A stretch of 64,000 bases of DNA from Cnuibacter physcomitrellae. GTDB lineage: Bacteria; Actinomycetota; Actinomycetes; Actinomycetales; Microbacteriaceae. The stretch lies in assembly GCF_014640535.1 (NCBI RefSeq), contig NZ_BMHD01000001.1:3523474-3587473 (forward strand). Direction: 5' to 3'. Positions 1 to 8,798 of the stretch are shown piece after piece; the first letter of the stretch is position 1; every line of letters begins with the position of its first letter. The notes beneath the pieces were generated by a model, which saw nothing but the letters and a program-made list of their open reading frames with translations, was not told where the DNA came from and did no database searches. A program made the position numbers and the translations under genes.

Positions 1-2922
1 GACCTGAACCGGTGGTGCGCGAACGACGGCGAGTACAACTGCACCGGCGAGTTCCACCCGCCGAGCCCGTGGCACTGCCGCATCCCCGCGGTCGCCGTCG
101 ACTTCGGGCGGGTCGGATCGCAGCGGACCAACGGGTGGGGCGACGGCAGCAACTCGCTGATCGCCTTGATGAACCAGTTCATGCCCGCCAACACCCATCT
201 GGGTCAGAAGGGGTGCTTCGGCCGGCCTTCGATGGCGTCGCTCGGCTACAGCTACCTCACCAACGAGTTCAACGACACCTGCAACCACCTCCACGTGGAC
301 ATCGGCCAGTCGAACACCGGCCTGCGCGTGACCGCGAACACCGGACTGCCGATCGGCTCGTTCGACCAGGCCTACGCGCAGCCAGGGGGCGTCGTCGTCC
401 GGGGCTGGGCCGCGGACCTGGACACCACCCAGCCCATCCAGGTCGACATCACGCTCAACGGCGTGGTCACGTCGACCGTGCGGGCCGATGGTCCGAGGCC
501 GGACGTCGAGGCGGCCTATCCGGGCATCGGGCAGTCGCACGGGTTCGGCGTGACCGTGCCGGCCTCGCCGGGGGTCTACCAGGTCTGCGCCGTGGCCGTG
601 GACCCCACGGACGGGACTCGCGCGCAGCTCGGCTGTGCGACGACCACGGTGATGGCGGGAGCGCCGGTCGGCTCGCTCGACACCGCGATCCGGGCCGGGA
701 CCAACATCGACGTCAAGGGATGGGCCTTCGACCCCGACACGACCGATCCCATCGACGTCGTGCTCACCCTCAACGGCACGGTGAAGGCGACCGTGCCGGC
801 GAAGTCGGCACGAGCGGACGTCGCCGCCGTGTACCCCGGGTACGGCGCCAACCACGGATACACCGCGTCCTTCGCGGTGAGCCCCGGATCCAACCAGGTG
901 TGCGCGTACGGGGTCGACTCGTCGACGAAGCTGCGCGGTCCCTCGATCGGCTGCATCACCGTCGACGTCTCGGGCGATCCGATCGGCGGCTTCGACAGCG
1001 CGTCGGCGAACCTCACCACGGCCACGCTGGTCGGCTGGGCGGCCGACCTGGATCAGCCCACCAGCCCGGTGACGGTCCACGTCTACGTGGGCGGCCCGTT
1101 CGGCGTCGGGACCATGGCGGGGGCGTTCGTCGCCAACATCGACCGCCCCGACGTGGCGTCCGCGTATCCCCCCCTGGGCTCACGACACGGGTACTCCGTC
1201 AGCGTCCCCGTCCCGACGGGCACGACGCAGATCTGCATCTACGGCATCAACGTCGGACAGGGGGCCAACTCCCTGATCGGCTGTCGAGAGGCGTCGACCC
1301 CGTCCGGTCCGCCCGTCGGCAACGTCGAGGACGTCTCGATCTCGGGCAGCATCGTCAGCCTCAAGGGCTGGGCGGTCGATCCCGACACCAGCAGCAGCAT
1401 CGCGGTGCACCTCTACTACGGCGGGCCGTTCGGCACGGGGACCTTCGGGGGCTCCTTCACCGCGAGCGCCTCCCGCTCCGACATCGCGTCGGCGTTCCCG
1501 GGCTACGGCGCCGCTCACGGGTTCCAGATCAGGACGCCCATCGTCCCCGGGTCACGATCCGTCTGCGTCTACGCCATCAACGTCGGCGGCGGCGACAGCG
1601 TCCTCCTGGGATGTCCGTCCATCACGCCGCCGACGGGGCCGCCGGTCGGGAACATCGAGAGCGCGACCCTGTCGAAGGGCCAGCTCACCATCAAGGGCTG
1701 GGCCCTGGACCCGGACACCGCGGCGAGCGTCGACCTCAACGTCTACCTGGGCGGCCCGTACGGCTCCGCCTGGTGGGGCAGCGCCTACGTCGCCGACGTG
1801 CAGAGGCCCGATGTCGCCAGCGCCTTCCCGGGGTACGGCGCGAACCACGGGATGCAGCTGACCGCCCCGGTCCCGGCCGGGATCGGTCGCACCCAGGCGT
1901 GCGTCTACGTGCAGAACGTCGGCGGGGGCTCGACCACGCTGCTCGGGTGCCCGACCGTGACCGCCACGTCCGGTTCGCCCTTCGGGACCTTCGAGGAGGC
2001 CTCCGCCACCAACGGCTCCGCCAGGGTGAAGGGGTGGGCGATCGACCCGGACACCACCGGGAGCATCTCCATCAGGGCGACGGTCAACGGCAAGACCGTC
2101 GGGACGTATCCGGCGTCCTCGTCCCGCCCCGACGTCGGAGCGGCCTACCCGGCCTCCGGGTCGTCGCACGGCTTCGCGGTCAGCGGGATCCCCATCCCGG
2201 TCGGGACGAGCGACATCTGTCTGTACGGCGTCGACAAGACCGGAGGCGACGGCGAGGGGCCCCTGGGTTGTCAGACGGTCTCGACCCAGTCGGGTCCTCC
2301 GCGAGGCAACATCGACGCGGTCGCCACCGGTCCGGGCTCGCTGACGGTCTCCGGGTGGGCGCTCGACCCTGACACTCCGGATCCCATCGACGTGCACGTG
2401 TACGTGAACGGCGTGATGGCGGGCAAGGCGACCGCCACGGCGTCGCGCCCGGATGTGGCGGCCGCCTTCCCCGGCTACGGCGCGGCGCACGGCTACTCGA
2501 TCCAGGTGCCCGCGACCGGTGGGCCCGCCCAGGTCTGCGTGTACGGGATCAACGTCCGCGACTTCGGGAACCCGCAGCTCGCGTGCCGCACGGTCGACAT
2601 CCCCGGAGGCAATCCGTTCGGCAACCTGGAGACCGCCACGGTGAAGGACGGCAAGGCCACGGTGGGCGGCTGGGTCATCGATCCCGATACCGCGCAGTCG
2701 GTCACCGTGCACGTCTACGTCAACGGCGCCTTCTCGGGGAGCTTCGTCGCCGACGGCGCGCGCACCGACGTCGGAGCGGCCTTCCCCCAGTACGGGTCCG
2801 GACACGGCTACTCGATCGCGGTGCCCGTCCCCGCCGGGACGAGCCAGGTCTGCGTCTACGGGATCAACCAGGGCACCGGATCCTTCAACCCGCAGATCGG
2901 GTGCAAGGCGGTCACCCGATGA
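1..2922 (+). CDS. Secreted protein with peptidase-like N-terminal part and eight tandem repeats (5' end missing)
   Basis: The frame is open from the first base, so the start and any signal peptide lie outside the window; 973 residues are visible. Residues 25-36 (WHCRIPAVAVDF) and 96-100 (HLHVD) look like the His/Asp and HxH zinc ligands of the M15/VanY-type D-Ala-D-Ala peptidase fold, so a cell-wall peptidase is possible but unproven. From residue 117 to the end come eight ~105-residue repeats, each running PxGxx(D/E), GWAxDPDT, RPDVxxAxPxxG, HGx, and VCxYxxNxG with a closing GC. The cysteines suggest one disulfide per repeat, and repeats of this kind usually act as surface-exposed or binding modules. 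The stop overlaps the region where the next, lipoprotein gene begins, so the two are probably co-transcribed. Substrate unknown. Confidence 0.75.
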   Translation, partial: DLNRWCANDGEYNCTGEFHPPSPWHCRIPAVAVDFGRVGSQRTNGWGDGSNSLIALMNQFMPANTHLGQKGCFGRPSMASLGYSYLTNEFNDTCNHLHVDIGQSNTGLRVTANTGLPIGSFDQAYAQPGGVVVRGWAADLDTTQPIQVDITLNGVVTSTVRADGPRPDVEAAYPGIGQSHGFGVTVPASPGVYQVCAVAVDPTDGTRAQLGCATTTVMAGAPVGSLDTAIRAGTNIDVKGWAFDPDTTDPIDVVLTLNGTVKATVPAKSARADVAAVYPGYGANHGYTASFAVSPGSNQVCAYGVDSSTKLRGPSIGCITVDVSGDPIGGFDSASANLTTATLVGWAADLDQPTSPVTVHVYVGGPFGVGTMAGAFVANIDRPDVASAYPPLGSRHGYSVSVPVPTGTTQICIYGINVGQGANSLIGCREASTPSGPPVGNVEDVSISGSIVSLKGWAVDPDTSSSIAVHLYYGGPFGTGTFGGSFTASASRSDIASAFPGYGAAHGFQIRTPIVPGSRSVCVYAINVGGGDSVLLGCPSITPPTGPPVGNIESATLSKGQLTIKGWALDPDTAASVDLNVYLGGPYGSAWWGSAYVADVQRPDVASAFPGYGANHGMQLTAPVPAGIGRTQACVYVQNVGGGSTTLLGCPTVTATSGSPFGTFEEASATNGSARVKGWAIDPDTTGSISIRATVNGKTVGTYPASSSRPDVGAAYPASGSSHGFAVSGIPIPVGTSDICLYGVDKTGGDGEGPLGCQTVSTQSGPPRGNIDAVATGPGSLTVSGWALDPDTPDPIDVHVYVNGVMAGKATATASRPDVAAAFPGYGAAHGYSIQVPATGGPAQVCVYGINVRDFGNPQLACRTVDIPGGNPFGNLETATVKDGKATVGGWVIDPDTAQSVTVHVYVNGAFSGSFVADGARTDVGAAFPQYGSGHGYSIAVPVPAGTSQVCVYGINQGTGSFNPQIGCKAVTR
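349..2919 (+). repeat. Eight in-frame ~105-codon domain repeats
   Basis: Repeat units begin with the PxG(S/N/T/G) motif at about nucleotides 349, 664, 979, 1312, 1642, 1978, 2299 and 2614. Spacing is 105-112 codons. Conserved positions are GWAxDPDT, RPDVxxA(Y/F)P, HG(F/Y) and VCxY. DNA identity between units is moderate, so the array looks old and under protein-level selection rather than freshly expanded. Confidence 0.85.
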
Positions 2923-2951
2923 CCACGAGCGAACGACGACAGGAGCACTCC

Positions 2952-3458
2952 GTGATCACACGAGCACGACCGCGACGAGCGACGACGGCGGGAGCGGGGA
3001 TCGCCGGCATCCTCGCCGTAGGCCTCCTGCTGAGCTCCTGCGCCAGCGGCTCCGGAGACGCGACCGGGTCCGCCACGGCGACCCCCGAGCCCAGCGCCTC
3101 GGTCACGGTCACCCCCACGCCCACGTCGGAGCCCACCGCGGAACCGACGACCGAGCCCACGACGGAGCCTCAGGATCCGGATGCGGCGATCACGGCGGCG
3201 TGCGACACGCTGAACACCGGATACGACCAAGGTCGTGACGGCTGGCTCGCCGCCCGCACGCAGGCCGCGGCGCTGACCGCGCAGGCCGCCCCCGCCGGCG
3301 GACGCTACGCCCAGGCGGACAGCACCATGCAGGCGTTCGCGGCCACCACCTACCCGGGCGCGTCCTCCAGCGCCGACGAGGTCAACGCCTATCTCGACTC
3401 GTACCTCACGGTGGTGTCGATGTGCGCCGACTTCGGCGTCACGCTGAAGACGGAGTGA
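2952..3458 (+). CDS. Small lipoprotein, function unknown
   Basis: A 168-residue protein from the GTG at 2952, chosen because AGGAG lies 6 bases upstream at 2941-2945. An in-frame ATG at 2919 overlaps the stop of the previous gene and is the alternative start. The N-terminus has Arg residues, a hydrophobic stretch and a lipobox ending LLLSSC, so the mature protein should be lipid-anchored outside the membrane. A Ser/Thr/Pro/Glu-rich linker follows, then a small domain of about 90 residues with two cysteines (ITAACDTL and VSMCADF). No family recognised. Its position suggests it is co-transcribed with the repeat protein upstream. Confidence 0.7.
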   Translation: MITRARPRRATTAGAGIAGILAVGLLLSSCASGSGDATGSATATPEPSASVTVTPTPTSEPTAEPTTEPTTEPQDPDAAITAACDTLNTGYDQGRDGWLAARTQAAALTAQAAPAGGRYAQADSTMQAFAATTYPGASSSADEVNAYLDSYLTVVSMCADFGVTLKTE

Positions 3459-3483
3459 CCCGGGATCCGTCCCGGACCCTGGC

Positions 3484-3516
3484 GGCCCTCGGCCCCTCTT
3501 AGGAGGGCCGGGGGCC
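3484..3516 (+). terminator. GC-rich hairpin ending the first operon
   Basis: Imperfect inverted repeat just after the lipoprotein stop: a CCCTC/GAGGG core around a short TTAG-containing loop, extended by GGCC-rich arms. There is no U-tract, which is usual for terminators in high-GC actinobacteria. Confidence 0.55.
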
Positions 3517-3579
3517 GTCGTCGTGTCGCCCGGAGCGCGACGAGGAGCGCGACCGGGGAGGGGACGAAGAGCGTGAGCG

Positions 3580-3608
3580 TTGCACCATAAGCGATTATCG
3601 ATTATTGT
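3580..3608 (+). promoter_or_regulatory. Promoter of the sugar importer operon
   Basis: A -35 TTGCAC (3580-3585), a 17-bp spacer and a -10 TATTGT (3603-3608) lie 40 bases upstream of the binding-protein start. The shared operator covers the spacer and the -10, so a bound repressor would block RNA polymerase. Confidence 0.6.
3589..3607 (+). promoter_or_regulatory. Shared operator, site A
   Basis: Contains CGATTATCGATTAT, readable as a direct repeat of CGATTAT or as a near-perfect TTATCGATTA dyad. The 16-mer AGCGATTATCGATTAT recurs on the reverse strand at 12694-12709, and a related TTATCGATAA palindrome lies at 14815-14835. The nearby GntR/FCD regulator is the best candidate to bind all three. 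Confidence 0.65.
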
Positions 3609-3648
3609 CGGACGCGGCGTCACGGAGGTCGTGCGCGGGAGAGGATCA

Positions 3649-4914
3649 ATGATGATCGGCAGGCGAACAATGATCGCGGTCGGCACCGTCGCGGTGGTCG
3701 GCCTGGGGCTGGGCGGCTGCGCCGCCTCCTCCGGCGGAGGGGACGACGGCGGGAAGCAGACCGTGAGCCTGCTCGTCAACGTCACGCCGAACCTCACCGA
3801 GGAGTGGTGGAACGAGCTGGTGAAGCCGTTCGAGGAGGCCAACCCCGACATCGACGTGCAGATCCAGAACCCCGGCGCCGAGGGTGTCGCCGCGGCAGTC
3901 CCGCGCCTGCTCGCGGCCGGACAGGCGCCCGACGTCGTCGAGTCGCTGCCGCCGTCGACCGAGCTCGCGCCGGAGCTCGTGGACCTCTCGCAGTACGACT
4001 GGGCCACGCAGGCGCCGCTGGCCGATCAGTACACCATCGACGGCAAGTACTACATGGCCGGGATCGGCCTCCAGGTGCAGAGCCTCTGGTTCTACAACAA
4101 GGACGCGTTCGCCGCCGCCGGCATCACGGAGACCCCCACCACGGTGGAGGAGCTCTCCGCAGACCTCGCGAAGCTCAAGGACGCCGGCTGGACCCCCATC
4201 CAGACCGGCGGCGACTGGATGTCGAGCTACGCGCTGCAGACCGTCGCGCTGCCCACGGTGGTCGCCGACAACGACGACTGGTACCAGCGCATGAGCGACG
4301 GCGACCTCACCTTCAGCCAGACCTACGGCGACTCCGTCAGCGAGTACGCGGACTGGATCTCGAAGGGCTACGTCAACGACGACGCCCTGGGCATCAAGTA
4401 CGCCGACGCCGAGCAGAACTTCCTGTCCGGCAAGTCCGCGCTGTATCCGATGGGCAGCTGGTTCGTCGCGAGCGAGACCGCGGCGTCGTCGCTGGCGAAC
4501 ATCGGGGTGTTCCGGGCTCCTGCGTTCAAGGGCACCGATCAGCCCGCCATGGGCGCCAACATCGCGAGCCCCTACGTCATCATGAAGTCCTCCGAGCATC
4601 AGGATGCGGCGGCCAAGCTGGTGGAGTGGCTGGTGACCGACAAGGACGCGATCCTCGACCAGCTCAAGGTCGACGGCAACTACCGCGCCGGCTACGAGTA
4701 CGAGATGGGCGAGCTCGGCACGGAGCTGCTGCAGATCGTCTCCGACACCCCCGACGAGGCCTACACGCCGACCGGTCAGGGCTACGGCGAGCGCACTCTG
4801 CCGAGCGGCTACTCGACCGAGATCAACGCTCAGACCCAGGCGCTCCTCGGCGGGACGTCGGCCGCCGACGTGAACAAGGCGATGGACGACTGGTTCGCCG
4901 CGAACGCCCGCTGA
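3649..4914 (+). CDS. ABC transporter sugar-binding lipoprotein
   Basis: A 421-residue extracellular solute-binding protein of family 1, the carbohydrate-specific class. I chose the ATG at 3649 because the GAGAGGA just upstream fits a ribosome site and the resulting N-terminus gives a clean signal peptide with lipobox LGLGGC. An upstream in-frame ATG at 3580 lies in the promoter and is unlikely. The mature domain begins QTVSLLVNVTPN and keeps family features such as EEWWNELVKPFEEANPDI and GSWFVASETA. It should sit on the outer face of the membrane and deliver an oligosaccharide to the two permeases that follow at 4922 and 5872. First gene of the operon under operator A. Confidence 0.92.
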   Translation: MMIGRRTMIAVGTVAVVGLGLGGCAASSGGGDDGGKQTVSLLVNVTPNLTEEWWNELVKPFEEANPDIDVQIQNPGAEGVAAAVPRLLAAGQAPDVVESLPPSTELAPELVDLSQYDWATQAPLADQYTIDGKYYMAGIGLQVQSLWFYNKDAFAAAGITETPTTVEELSADLAKLKDAGWTPIQTGGDWMSSYALQTVALPTVVADNDDWYQRMSDGDLTFSQTYGDSVSEYADWISKGYVNDDALGIKYADAEQNFLSGKSALYPMGSWFVASETAASSLANIGVFRAPAFKGTDQPAMGANIASPYVIMKSSEHQDAAAKLVEWLVTDKDAILDQLKVDGNYRAGYEYEMGELGTELLQIVSDTPDEAYTPTGQGYGERTLPSGYSTEINAQTQALLGGTSAADVNKAMDDWFAANAR

Positions 4915-4921
4915 GACCGCC

Positions 4922-5872
4922 ATGCTGACCGACGACGTCCTGACCAGCGCCCCGCGGGCGCGGGTCCACGATGCCGGCGCCCGCCGTCGCCCCAGCGTCC
5001 GCTGGGGCGACCGGGTGGCCGGCGTGGTGATGGCAGCCCCCGCGGTGATCGTGTTCATCGCCATGTTCATCATCCCGATGATCCTGGCGTTCGTCTTGAG
5101 CCTGACCGACTGGAACGGGTACAGCCTGCGGTTCGACTTCATCGGGTTCGAGAACTACCAGTTCGCCTTCCGCAACCCGCGCACCATCGACGCCGCGATC
5201 TTCACGGGCATCGTCGCCGTGGTCGGCACGGTCCTCTGCAACGGACTCGGTCTCGCACTGGCCGCGCTGATCTCCGGCGCGGGCCGCGCCAACACCGTGC
5301 TGCGGACCATCTTCTTCTACCCGTACATCATCAGCGCGTTGATCATCGGCTTCCTCTGGTCGGCGCTGCTCTCCCCGCACGGCGCGGTGAACGGGCTCCT
5401 CGGCGGGATCGGCATCGGCCCCGTGCCGTTCCTCACCGACCCCACGTTCGCCAAGGCGACCGTGATCATGACGATCGTCTGGGCGCACTTCGGCTTCAAC
5501 ATGATCCTCTACATCGCAGGGATCAAGTCCGTCCCGACCGAGTTCTACGAGGCGGCGACGGTCGACGGGGCGAGCAAGTGGCAGCAGTTCCGCAGCGTGA
5601 CGGTGCCCATGATCGCACCCGTCGTGACGGTGAACCTCGTGCTCACGCTGGTCGGCCTCCTCAAGGTCTACGACGTCGTGCTGGCCCTGACCGACGGGGG
5701 CCCCGCCGCCTCGACGCAGACCATCGTCTACCAGATCCTCAAGGACTCGTTCGCCCAGTCGAAGCTCGGGCTCGGGGCCGCGCAGTCGGTGGTGCTGCTT
5801 CTCATCACGGCCGCGATCGGACTCGCGGTGACGTTCGCCCGGAGGGGCGCGGAGCGGAAGGTGACCGACTGA
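4922..5872 (+). CDS. Sugar ABC transporter permease, MalF/UgpA type
   Basis: A 316-residue inner-membrane subunit with about six hydrophobic segments, the first at residues 35-60. The cytoplasmic EAA loop is visible as EFYEAATVDGASKWQQF near residue 205; it contacts the ATPase. The gene starts 8 bases after the binding protein and its stop overlaps the next permease start (TGATG), so the two permeases should be made in equal amounts. No ATP-binding subunit lies in this window. Actinobacterial sugar importers of this class often share one MsiK-type ATPase encoded elsewhere, which I infer here. Confidence 0.93.
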   Translation: MLTDDVLTSAPRARVHDAGARRRPSVRWGDRVAGVVMAAPAVIVFIAMFIIPMILAFVLSLTDWNGYSLRFDFIGFENYQFAFRNPRTIDAAIFTGIVAVVGTVLCNGLGLALAALISGAGRANTVLRTIFFYPYIISALIIGFLWSALLSPHGAVNGLLGGIGIGPVPFLTDPTFAKATVIMTIVWAHFGFNMILYIAGIKSVPTEFYEAATVDGASKWQQFRSVTVPMIAPVVTVNLVLTLVGLLKVYDVVLALTDGGPAASTQTIVYQILKDSFAQSKLGLGAAQSVVLLLITAAIGLAVTFARRGAERKVTD

Positions 5873-6825
5873 TGACGACACCGCTGCAGGACACCCCCAA
5901 CCTCGGAGCGGAGGCTCTGCTCACCGAGGTGCCGGCGACGGCATCGACGCGCGGGCCCGAGAGGCGCGCGGTGTCCCGAGGCACCGGACGCCGATCGCCG
6001 ATCGGGACGATCGTGAGGTGGGTCGCGCTGGGCGCGACCGCCCTCGTGATGCTCGTGCCGCTCTACGTGCTGGTGATCAGCGCCTTCAAGCCGCAGGAGG
6101 AGATCGTCCAGAACCCGCTGGCGATCTCCCCGACCACCTTCACGCTGCAGTACCTGGGCGAGGCGATCACGAGCAGCAAGTTCAACGTCATCGCCGCCTA
6201 CGGCGTGACGCTGCTCTTCGTCGTGCTGGTCAACCTGTTCTGCATCCTGCTCTCGGCACCGGTGGCGTACGTCATCGCCCGGGGGCGGAGGAAGTGGCAC
6301 CTCGGCCTCCTGCTGCTCTTCGTCTCGGGTCTGTTCATCCCCGGCCAGGTGACGCTCATCCCCGTGGTGTTCGTGCTGAGGGTGCTGGGGCTGATCAACA
6401 CCATCCCCGGCTTCATCCTGTTCGAGACGGCGGCGACCCTGCCGGTGACGATCTTCCTGTTCAGCGCCTACCTCCGCACCGTCCCACGCGACATCGACGA
6501 GGCGGCGGCGCTGGACGGCGCGGGACGCATCCGCACGTTCTGGTCGTGCATCTTCCCGATCATGCGTCCCGTGGTCGCGACCGTGGTCGTGCTCAACTCG
6601 ATCGGGGTGTGGAACGACTTCGTGAGCCCGCAGATCATCCTCGGCACGGGGTCGGGCATCTACACGGTCACGACGGGCGTGTACGCGGCGGTCGGGGAGT
6701 TCTCGACCGACTACACCGTGGTCTTCCCGACCCTGCTGCTGGCGATCGCGCCCATCATCGTCTTCTTCATCATCATGCAGCGCCACATCATCGGCGGCCT
6801 CGTGGCCGGCGCGACCAAGGGATGA
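5872..6825 (+). CDS. Sugar ABC transporter permease, MalG/UgpE type
   Basis: A 317-residue partner of the previous permease. The ATG at 5872 overlaps the upstream stop. An N-terminal tail of about 45 residues, longer than usual and rich in Arg and Gly, comes before the first membrane span (residues 47-70). The EAA loop reads DIDEAAALDGAGRIRTF, followed by FPIMRP. Six spans are predicted. The stop overlaps the ATG of the next gene, suggesting translational coupling of transport with intracellular processing. Confidence 0.93.
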   Translation: MTTPLQDTPNLGAEALLTEVPATASTRGPERRAVSRGTGRRSPIGTIVRWVALGATALVMLVPLYVLVISAFKPQEEIVQNPLAISPTTFTLQYLGEAITSSKFNVIAAYGVTLLFVVLVNLFCILLSAPVAYVIARGRRKWHLGLLLLFVSGLFIPGQVTLIPVVFVLRVLGLINTIPGFILFETAATLPVTIFLFSAYLRTVPRDIDEAAALDGAGRIRTFWSCIFPIMRPVVATVVVLNSIGVWNDFVSPQIILGTGSGIYTVTTGVYAAVGEFSTDYTVVFPTLLLAIAPIIVFFIIMQRHIIGGLVAGATKG

Positions 6826-8798
6826 CCATGGCGGACATCACCATCCGAGGTCTCCCGCTCGACTCCGTGCCCGCCTGGGCCGTGCTCGAGCGCAGGCTCT
6901 TCGCCGACATCGAGGAGGCCTGGCGTCTCTTCTCCCGCAGGTACACGGGCGACGACGGAGGCATCCTGTTCCCCGCCGTCTTCACCGATCGCGACGGCGT
7001 CGACGACCTGTACGAGCCGTTCTTCAACTGGCCGGCGTTCTACCTGCTCGGCGGCAGCGACGACGTGCTCGCCGCCGCGAAGCGCCACTGGGAGGGCGTG
7101 ACGGCGCAGCTCGAGGCGGCCGGGATGCTCACGGACGAGTACGAGAACGGGTACGACTGGTTCCACCAGGGCGAGTCGCTGCTCTTCTTCTACGGGCTCT
7201 GCGCCGCCGATCCCTCCGACGAGGCCTTCGCCCGCCGTGCCCGCCGCTTCGCGGAGCTCTACACCGATCCCGCCCGCGGGAACTACGACCCGGAGCACCG
7301 CATCATCCGCGCCCCCCACAACGGCGCGCTCGGCCCGCGTCCCGGCCTCGGCGACACGGTGGAACCGTATCCGGCCGCGCCCGTCGAGATGGAGCGGTAC
7401 GGGCTCCCGCTCGAGGGGGTGCCCGGCATCACGACGTGGGCCGACGTGCTCGATCCCGCGAACGCGCTGGCCATGGCGGAGGCCATGCAGCAGGCGGCGG
7501 AGGGCGACGTGGTGGTCAACCTGGCCGCGACCTCGCTCGTCGCCAACCGTTGGCTCTACGACGGCGACCCCGTCGCGGCGGATTGGATCACCGCGTACGT
7601 CTCGGCCTGGTCTGAGCGCGCCGAAGCCAACGGGGGACTGGTGCCCGACAGCGTCGCCCTCGACGGCACCGTCGGCGGCCTCCACGGGGGCCGGTGGTAC
7701 GGCGGACACTACGGGTGGACCTGGCCTCACGGCCTGCCGTCCGTAGGGATGGCGACGATCGTCTCCGGGCTCAACGCCGCCCTCGTCACGGGCGACGACC
7801 GGTACCTCGACATGGGCCGCCGCGTCCTCGACGCGGTGCTCGAGCAGGCGATCGTGGCGCCGGTCACCGAGACCACGTACAGCCTGAGGGGAGGATGGCT
7901 GGCGCGGCTGGGCGCCGACGCCGCCAGGCCGGCGCTCCTCGTGCCCCATCGGTTCGGCGCCGCGGGCTGGTTCGACTTCGCCCCGATGCCGCTCGAGCTC
8001 CCGACCTGGCTGTGGTGGTGGTCACGGAGCGAGGCCGACCGCGCCCGCCTCCAGCGGGTGCGGGACGGACTGCCCGCCACGACCGAGCCGGTCAAGGCGT
8101 TCCGCGACAAGGCGGAGGCGGGGCACGAGGCGCCGTGGCTCGACTTCCTCGACGGACGCCTGCCCGACTACCCGGAACGCGCTCTGGAGATGGCGCTCGG
8201 TCAGGTGGCGCGCAGGATCGCGCTGATCCTGGCCGACGACAGCGACCCCGCGACCGTGCACCTGCACTTCTGGCAGCGGGTGAACCCGGTCGTGACGGAG
8301 ATCCTGACCCAGCTCGTCTCCGGCGCGCCGCAGGTGCTGTACAACGGCGGCCTGCCCTTCGCGGCCGTGGACTACGAGGACGCGGAGCGCCGCCGTCCGG
8401 GGCTGCCGCCCGACGTCGCCGCCCTCGTCACCGCGGTGGAGCGCGACCGGGTCGCCGTCGAGCTCGTCAACACCTCGCCGATCCACTCCCGTCGCATCGT
8501 GGTCAGGCCCTCCCGGTCCCGAGGCGATGCCCTGGTCGGGCTGCGGTACGAGACGGAGCCCGGCGCGGTCTTCCCGGGGGCGAGCACCGCCTACGCCGCG
8601 ACGAGGGCGGCCCGACGGACCGAGAGCCTCGAGGTCGCGGGCGACGGCGTGGAGGTCGATCTCCCGCCCGCGCACCACGCCCGGATCGAGCTCGTGCTCG
8701 CGGTCGGGGCGGCGCGACCGCGGCACCGCGGGACGTCCCCGGACAGCGACCAGAACGACACGATCGACCCCGTCGAGCAGATGAAGGAAAGAGCATGA
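6822..8798 (+). CDS. Large cytoplasmic protein of unrecognised family, probable carbohydrate enzyme
   Basis: A 658-residue protein whose ATG (6822) overlaps the permease stop; a second ATG at 6828 is also possible. No signal peptide or membrane segment. I do not recognise a named family. Regularly spaced helical stretches and aromatic-rich segments such as FFNWPAFYLLGG, GYDWFHQGESL, GGRWYGGHYGWTWPHG and PTWLWWWSR resemble an (alpha/alpha)6 toroid of the kind found in glycoside hydrolases and polysaccharide lyases. The last ~130 residues look beta-rich. Its place between the importer and the fucose-oxidation genes suggests it acts on the imported oligosaccharide. Catalytic residues cannot be named; conserved His/Glu/Asp in the aromatic motifs are candidates. 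Confidence 0.6.
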   Translation: MTMADITIRGLPLDSVPAWAVLERRLFADIEEAWRLFSRRYTGDDGGILFPAVFTDRDGVDDLYEPFFNWPAFYLLGGSDDVLAAAKRHWEGVTAQLEAAGMLTDEYENGYDWFHQGESLLFFYGLCAADPSDEAFARRARRFAELYTDPARGNYDPEHRIIRAPHNGALGPRPGLGDTVEPYPAAPVEMERYGLPLEGVPGITTWADVLDPANALAMAEAMQQAAEGDVVVNLAATSLVANRWLYDGDPVAADWITAYVSAWSERAEANGGLVPDSVALDGTVGGLHGGRWYGGHYGWTWPHGLPSVGMATIVSGLNAALVTGDDRYLDMGRRVLDAVLEQAIVAPVTETTYSLRGGWLARLGADAARPALLVPHRFGAAGWFDFAPMPLELPTWLWWWSRSEADRARLQRVRDGLPATTEPVKAFRDKAEAGHEAPWLDFLDGRLPDYPERALEMALGQVARRIALILADDSDPATVHLHFWQRVNPVVTEILTQLVSGAPQVLYNGGLPFAAVDYEDAERRRPGLPPDVAALVTAVERDRVAVELVNTSPIHSRRIVVRPSRSRGDALVGLRYETEPGAVFPGASTAYAATRAARRTESLEVAGDGVEVDLPPAHHARIELVLAVGAARPRHRGTSPDSDQNDTIDPVEQMKERA

